From assembly GCA_006844765.1 (NCBI GenBank), contig SPJV01000018.1, positions 1 through 37,146 of the forward strand: a stretch of 37,146 bases of DNA, written 5' to 3'. Within the stretch, counting starts at the first letter, position 1. Each line of letters opens with the position of its first letter. A program made the translations under genes and the position numbers. Origin of the DNA: Alphaproteobacteria bacterium (GTDB lineage: Bacteria > Pseudomonadota > Alphaproteobacteria > UBA8366 > Aestuariispiraceae). The notes under the pieces are model-generated. The model searched no databases and was not told the origin of the DNA. It saw only the letters and a program-made list of their open reading frames with translations. Positions 33,323 to 37,146 of this stretch are shown here, piece by piece.

Positions 33323-34206
33323 GTACGGGCCTTCTTGGCCTTGCCGGTATTTTTGGCTTTACCGCTGCCTTGGGGCGCGGTTGGCTTCGGCGCCTCAGCC
33401 GGGGGCACGGACAGGGCTTGCCAGATCACGACGAGACCAATGGCGATCATCGGCAGGGACAGCGCTTGACCCCAGGTGAACCAGCTGGGCAGGCTTTCGG
33501 TCAGCAGTTCCGGCTCCCGGAACCACTCGGCGGTTGAACGCGCAAGGCCATAGCCGGTCAGGAAGACGCCGGATAATAGCCCTTTACGGCGCAGCCCGTC
33601 TGCGAATCGGTAGACCAGCCACAGGACGGCCAGAAGCGCGGCGCCTTCCAGCGCGGCCTCATAAAGCTGACTTGGGTGACGCGGGACAGGACCGCCGCCT
33701 GTCGCTTCGAACACTACGGCCCAGGGCACATCGGCGATGCGTCCCCAATGCTCTCCATTGATAAAATTCGCGACCCGGCCGAGCATGATCCCAATCGGTG
33801 CCATGAAGCAGATGATGTCCGTAAGCGCGCGAAAGGGGATGCCATGGCGCCGGGCAAAGAGCACTTGTGCGACCCACACCCCGATCAACCCGCCATGGAA
33901 GGACATGCCGCCTTTCCAGATCATCACGATCTCAGCCGGGTTCTGCAGGTAATATCCGGGATAGTAGAACAGCACCTGACCCAACCGGCCGCCAATGATC
34001 GTACCCACCACGCACCAGACCAGGAATTTATCGATGTGATCCGGCTCGATGGGGAAGGGGCTTTTTGCCGCCAGACGCATGCCGATTGCCATGCCGGCAA
34101 TGAAGCCGCCGATATAGGCAAGGGAATACCAACGGATGGCAATTGGCCCCAGCGCGATCAGCACCGGGTCCAGATCATGTACCCAAAACCCGCCCAGGCT
34201 TTCCAT
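33319..34206 (-). CDS. lgt: Prolipoprotein diacylglyceryl transferase
   Basis: Inner-membrane enzyme that adds diacylglycerol from phosphatidylglycerol to the lipobox Cys of prolipoproteins. 295 residues with seven predicted membrane segments. Motifs: the N-terminal IRWYSLAYIGGFIAG, the catalytic-region GGMSFHGGLIGV, and the Lgt signature GRVANFINGEHWG, then RHPSQLYEAALEG. The C-terminal tail is Lys/Ala-rich. It heads the lgt-midA-pgeF-M24 group. Confidence 0.97.
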   Translation of the reverse strand: MESLGGFWVHDLDPVLIALGPIAIRWYSLAYIGGFIAGMAIGMRLAAKSPFPIEPDHIDKFLVWCVVGTIIGGRLGQVLFYYPGYYLQNPAEIVMIWKGGMSFHGGLIGVWVAQVLFARRHGIPFRALTDIICFMAPIGIMLGRVANFINGEHWGRIADVPWAVVFEATGGGPVPRHPSQLYEAALEGAALLAVLWLVYRFADGLRRKGLLSGVFLTGYGLARSTAEWFREPELLTESLPSWFTWGQALSLPMIAIGLVVIWQALSVPPAEAPKPTAPQGSGKAKNTGKAKKART

Positions 34207-34246
34207 CCGTCTGCGTCTCCGCTTCCGCCGTTATCGACCCATATCG

Positions 34247-35230
34247 TCAGCGATACGGATCGTCAGTGGCCAGATAGTCTTTCACATAGCACGCGACACC
34301 GTCTTCCAGCATCGTCGCCTGCCCTTGGTAACCCGCATCCCGAAGCCGGTCCATCCTGGCTTCTGTGAAATATTGATAATGGCGGCGGATGTTTTCCGGT
34401 GTGTCGATGAATCCGATCCGTTCTTCGGTGCCCATTGCCGCGAAGGACGCCTTGGCCAGATCAAGGAAACTGCGGGCCTTGCCACTCCCGGAATTGAAGA
34501 TACCGGCGGTGCCGGCTTTCTGGGAGAGCCAGATCATGTGATCGACACAATCGCCGACCCAGACGAAATCGCGCATCTGCCCGCCATCGTCATAGTCCGG
34601 GTGGTGGGATTTGAACAAATTGACCTCGCCCTTGTCCCGGACCTGCTCAAAAAGCTGATGGACGACGGATCGCTGGCCGCCCTTATGATATTCATTGGGT
34701 CCGTAGACATTGAAGAACTTCAGCCCGGCCCAGCAGGGGGGCGCCTCACCCAGGCCGGCACGGCGCAGGATTTCAACATCCGCCAACTGCTTGGACCAGC
34801 CATAGGGATTAAGGGGCCGCAGCGCCCGGTGGGCCTCTATCGTCGGGTCATCCGCGAAGCCCAATCCGCCATCGCCATATGTCGCGGCAGAGGACGCATA
34901 GATGAAGGGTACGCCGGCCTCAATCGCCCAATCCCACAGTGACATGGTTAGCGCGAAATTCGTGTCGATGATCAGGTCGGCATCGGTTTCGGTCGTCGAC
35001 GAGATCGCACCTAAGTGGAAGATGCCCTGAAGCGACTCGGCGCGGGCTTCCAGCCAGTCATCGATGGCTTCCGGCGGGACGATATCGGCGATTGGATGTT
35101 TGGCGAGGTTTTTCCATTTGTCGCCGCTGCCTAACTCATCACAGACAGCAATTGGACCCAGCCCCTGATCAGCAAGGCCGGCAACCAGGTTTGAACCGAT
35201 AAATCCTGCGCCACCTGTCACCAAAAACAT
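34247..35230 (-). CDS. hldD: ADP-L-glycero-D-manno-heptose 6-epimerase
   Basis: Last step of ADP-heptose synthesis for the lipopolysaccharide inner core: epimerises the C6 centre of ADP-D-glycero-D-manno-heptose using bound NADP. A 327-residue SDR-fold enzyme with the Rossmann start FLVTGGAGFIGSN, catalytic YGWSK (Tyr143-Lys147), the HldD-specific GAISSTTETD and KFFNVYGPNEYHKG, and FVWVGDCVDHMIW. It implies a heptose-containing LPS. It lies between korB and lgt; the other heptose genes are not in the window. Confidence 0.95.
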   Translation of the reverse strand: MFLVTGGAGFIGSNLVAGLADQGLGPIAVCDELGSGDKWKNLAKHPIADIVPPEAIDDWLEARAESLQGIFHLGAISSTTETDADLIIDTNFALTMSLWDWAIEAGVPFIYASSAATYGDGGLGFADDPTIEAHRALRPLNPYGWSKQLADVEILRRAGLGEAPPCWAGLKFFNVYGPNEYHKGGQRSVVHQLFEQVRDKGEVNLFKSHHPDYDDGGQMRDFVWVGDCVDHMIWLSQKAGTAGIFNSGSGKARSFLDLAKASFAAMGTEERIGFIDTPENIRRHYQYFTEARMDRLRDAGYQGQATMLEDGVACYVKDYLATDDPYR

Positions 35231-35316
35231 GGGTTGCCCCGCCTCTATTGCACCATCGGACTCTTCTTACGCGCGGGTGGGCATGGGGGCAAGGGGGCAG
35301 GCGTGACAGCCCGGTT

Positions 35317-36348
35317 TTAGGGAACGATCCAAGTAGGGCCTTGCCGCAGCTTTGCTTCCAATGCGGTCAACGGGTGAGTGTCCGATGCTGGCCTTTCGCC
35401 GGCCCTGTCACTGTCCAGGTGGTGATTGTCTTCGAAGCTGGCACCCGGCTTCCGGTAGATCACGCCCATCGCAACAGGGAAATCCGGTCCTTCCATTTCC
35501 GCCAGCAACCCGGCCAGGGCACGGTCGGTTTCATCATGGACCAGGGCATCGGCCTCGCTGAAGTTGGACCCTTCGCCTAGCGTGATGACTTCCAACGACA
35601 GGGTCCCTGGCTTGACGCGCAGCGCTTTGTTGCGATCAGCACCGAAAAGGGCGGGTTTCCCATGTTCCAGATGAATTTGTGCCTCCGCCTGGACCGGTTT
35701 GTCCATGACGGCGCCAAAGACATTATCGTTGTAGACGATGCAGTTCTGCAGAATCTCGACAAAGCTTGTGCCGCGATGGGCATGGGCCTGTTTCAGCGTT
35801 TCGACCAGATGCGCCTGCATGACGTCGCCGGTCCGGGCGATGAAATGCGCCCCGGCGCCGAGCGCGAATAGGGCGGCATTCACAGGTCTGTCTTCCGAGC
35901 CGCGCGGGGTAGAGGGGGAGCGTGTCCCGGCCCGAGAGGCCGGCGACGCCTGACCCTTGGTCAGGCCATAAATCTCGTTATTGAACAGCAGATATTGAAC
36001 ATCGACATTCCGCCGCAGCAAATGCAGCAGATGATTGCCGCCGATGGATAGGGAATCGCCGTCGCCCCCCACAACCCAGACATCCAGCTCCGGCTTCGAC
36101 AGCTTCACGCCGGTCGCAATTGCGGCTGCTCGGCCATGGATCGTATGAAAGCCATAGGTCTCCATATAATAGGGGAAGCGCGCCGCGCAGCCGATCCCGG
36201 ATATGAATACGGTCTGATCGGGATCGGCCTGGATATCGGCCAGCGTCTTCTGAACGCCTTTCAGGATCGCATAGTCACCGCATCCAGGGCACCAGCGGAC
36301 TTCCTGATCGGTGGCGTAGTCTTTGGGCTTTCTTGCTGGGGCGTTCAT
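35317..36348 (-). CDS. korB: 2-oxoacid:ferredoxin oxidoreductase, beta subunit (KorB)
   Basis: Thiamine-diphosphate-binding subunit of a two-subunit 2-oxoacid:ferredoxin oxidoreductase, most like 2-oxoglutarate synthase. 343 residues. It has RWCPGCGDY (Cys20, Cys23 for the Fe-S cluster) and the ThDP/Mg motif GDGDSLSIGGNHLLHLLRRN with NEIYGLTKGQASP. The enzyme interconverts 2-oxoglutarate and succinyl-CoA with ferredoxin, in place of or beside the NAD-linked dehydrogenase. The start overlaps the korA stop by 4 bases. Substrate (2-oxoglutarate) is inferred from the KorAB-like type. Confidence 0.92.
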   Translation of the reverse strand: MNAPARKPKDYATDQEVRWCPGCGDYAILKGVQKTLADIQADPDQTVFISGIGCAARFPYYMETYGFHTIHGRAAAIATGVKLSKPELDVWVVGGDGDSLSIGGNHLLHLLRRNVDVQYLLFNNEIYGLTKGQASPASRAGTRSPSTPRGSEDRPVNAALFALGAGAHFIARTGDVMQAHLVETLKQAHAHRGTSFVEILQNCIVYNDNVFGAVMDKPVQAEAQIHLEHGKPALFGADRNKALRVKPGTLSLEVITLGEGSNFSEADALVHDETDRALAGLLAEMEGPDFPVAMGVIYRKPGASFEDNHHLDSDRAGERPASDTHPLTALEAKLRQGPTWIVP

Positions 36349-37146
36349 TGGATGGATCCTCCCACCGCTTTCAATTTGGTCTGGGCGAGCTTCTCGCGGA
36401 CAGCGGTCTCGATTTCCTCGATCAGGAACGGTTTGCCGGACACTTTGTTCAAACCTTCAGCGGGTACCAGCAGCTCCGCCCGCAACAGCCTCACCAATTG
36501 GCCGTTATTCATCTCCGGCACCAGGATATTCTCAAAGCCGGATAGCAGAGAGGCCAGATTGCGGGGTAGCGGCGAAAGGTGGCGCAGATGGATATGGGCG
36601 ACATTCAAGCCAGCCCCATTCAGATTTGAAACAGCGCGGCTGATCGGGCCATAGGTTGACCCCCAACCGACAAGGGCGATCCGCCCCTGGGCCGGGCCCG
36701 CTTCAATCGTCTGGTCCGGGATTACATCGGCCAGCCGGGCAATCTTTTCGGCGCGCAGGTCCGTCATGCGCTGATGGTTATCCGCATCGTAGGAGACGGC
36801 ACCCGAGCCATCCGCACGTTCCAACCCGCCAATACGGTGGGCGAGGCCCGGTGTGCCCGGGACAGCCCAGGCCCGCGCTAGCGTGTCTGGGTCCCGTGCG
36901 AAAGGCTGGAAGCCTTCCGGCTCCGTTGCGAAGGCGGTGGGAAAGGCGTCATAGCGGCTCAAATCCGGCAATTGCCAGGGCTCGGACGCATTCTGTGTAT
37001 AGCCGTCGGTCAACAGGATGACCGGTGCCATGGCGCGCAACGACAGCCGGGTTGCCTCAATAGCCGCATCGAAACAATCAGCAGCCGAGCGGGTTGCGAG
37101 CACGATCAGTGGGGCGTCGCCATTACGGCCCCAGACTGCCTGGAAC
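36345..37146 (-). CDS. korA: 2-oxoacid:ferredoxin oxidoreductase, alpha subunit (KorA), 5' part missing
   Basis: The frame stays open to the window edge, so the N-terminal part lies outside. Visible are about 266 C-terminal residues: AVWGRNGDAPLIVLATRS, DGYTQNASEPWQLPDL, HRIGGLERADGSGAVSYD, then a transketolase C-terminal-like fold with GRIALVGWGSTYGPI and HIHLRHLSPLPRNL. This fits the alpha subunit that in KorA-type enzymes carries the gamma and alpha parts. It ends in a 4-base overlap with korB, the normal korA-korB order. Confidence 0.92.
   Translation of the reverse strand, partial: FQAVWGRNGDAPLIVLATRSAADCFDAAIEATRLSLRAMAPVILLTDGYTQNASEPWQLPDLSRYDAFPTAFATEPEGFQPFARDPDTLARAWAVPGTPGLAHRIGGLERADGSGAVSYDADNHQRMTDLRAEKIARLADVIPDQTIEAGPAQGRIALVGWGSTYGPISRAVSNLNGAGLNVAHIHLRHLSPLPRNLASLLSGFENILVPEMNNGQLVRLLRAELLVPAEGLNKVSGKPFLIEEIETAVREKLAQTKLKAVGGSIQ

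Noticed and set aside
1..37146. CRISPR array, insertion sequence, integrase or rRNA operon
   Set aside because: No regularly spaced repeats, no transposase or integrase coding sequence and no rRNA segments were recognised anywhere in the window.

Overview
The window is a 37 kb chromosomal segment from a high-GC Gram-negative bacterium, most likely an alphaproteobacterium of Rhodospirillales type. This rests on three gene sets typical of that class: the cnoX-like/Lon-substrate-domain/Trm112/DUF971 cluster, the lgt-midA-pgeF run, and korAB-type 2-oxoacid:ferredoxin oxidoreductase genes. Genus and species cannot be fixed from the sequence alone. Lgt, HldD, lipoproteins and a predicted outer-membrane barrel point to a diderm envelope.

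From 1 to about 14 kb the content is mostly housekeeping. It holds a GT4 glycosyltransferase and a class A penicillin-binding protein (+), a YHS-domain protein (-), lepA and class II fructose-bisphosphate aldolase (+), a leftward cluster (thioredoxin-TPR protein, Lon-substrate-domain protein, Trm112-like, DUF971) with a DUF6356 membrane protein, an Lrp regulator with imidazolonepropionase and a secreted SUMF1-fold protein (+), and a band-7/SPFH membrane protein (-).

From 14.3 to 18.4 kb lies the most interesting part: a tight five-gene operon that reads as a complete stressosome-type partner-switching cassette. Its genes are a protoglobin-STAS sensor (RsbR), a STAS scaffold (RsbS), an RsbT-like kinase, a small PP2C phosphatase (RsbX-like), and a large output phosphatase with a degenerate RsbT-like N-terminus, a coiled coil, a PAS-like region and a SpoIIE/PP2C domain. 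The residue of RsbS that is normally phosphorylated is Asp, and the N-terminal domain of the output phosphatase has lost its kinase residues. No sigma factor, anti-sigma factor or diguanylate cyclase target is encoded nearby.

From 18.5 to 25.3 kb is an accessory-looking, gene-sparse and AT-richer stretch. It carries an AraC regulator, an inverse autotransporter with a beta-helix-like passenger, a small secreted beta-barrel-like protein and a class III cyclase with TolB-like and TPR regions. It ends at the 3' side of a tRNA-Val(GAC) gene, a common site for island integration.

From 25.4 to 37.1 kb, all on the minus strand, come ychF, pth, rplY and prs with a recognisable promoter, a lipoprotein, an M24-fold protein without metallopeptidase ligands, pgeF, midA-like methyltransferase, lgt, hldD, and korB-korA (korA is cut by the window edge).
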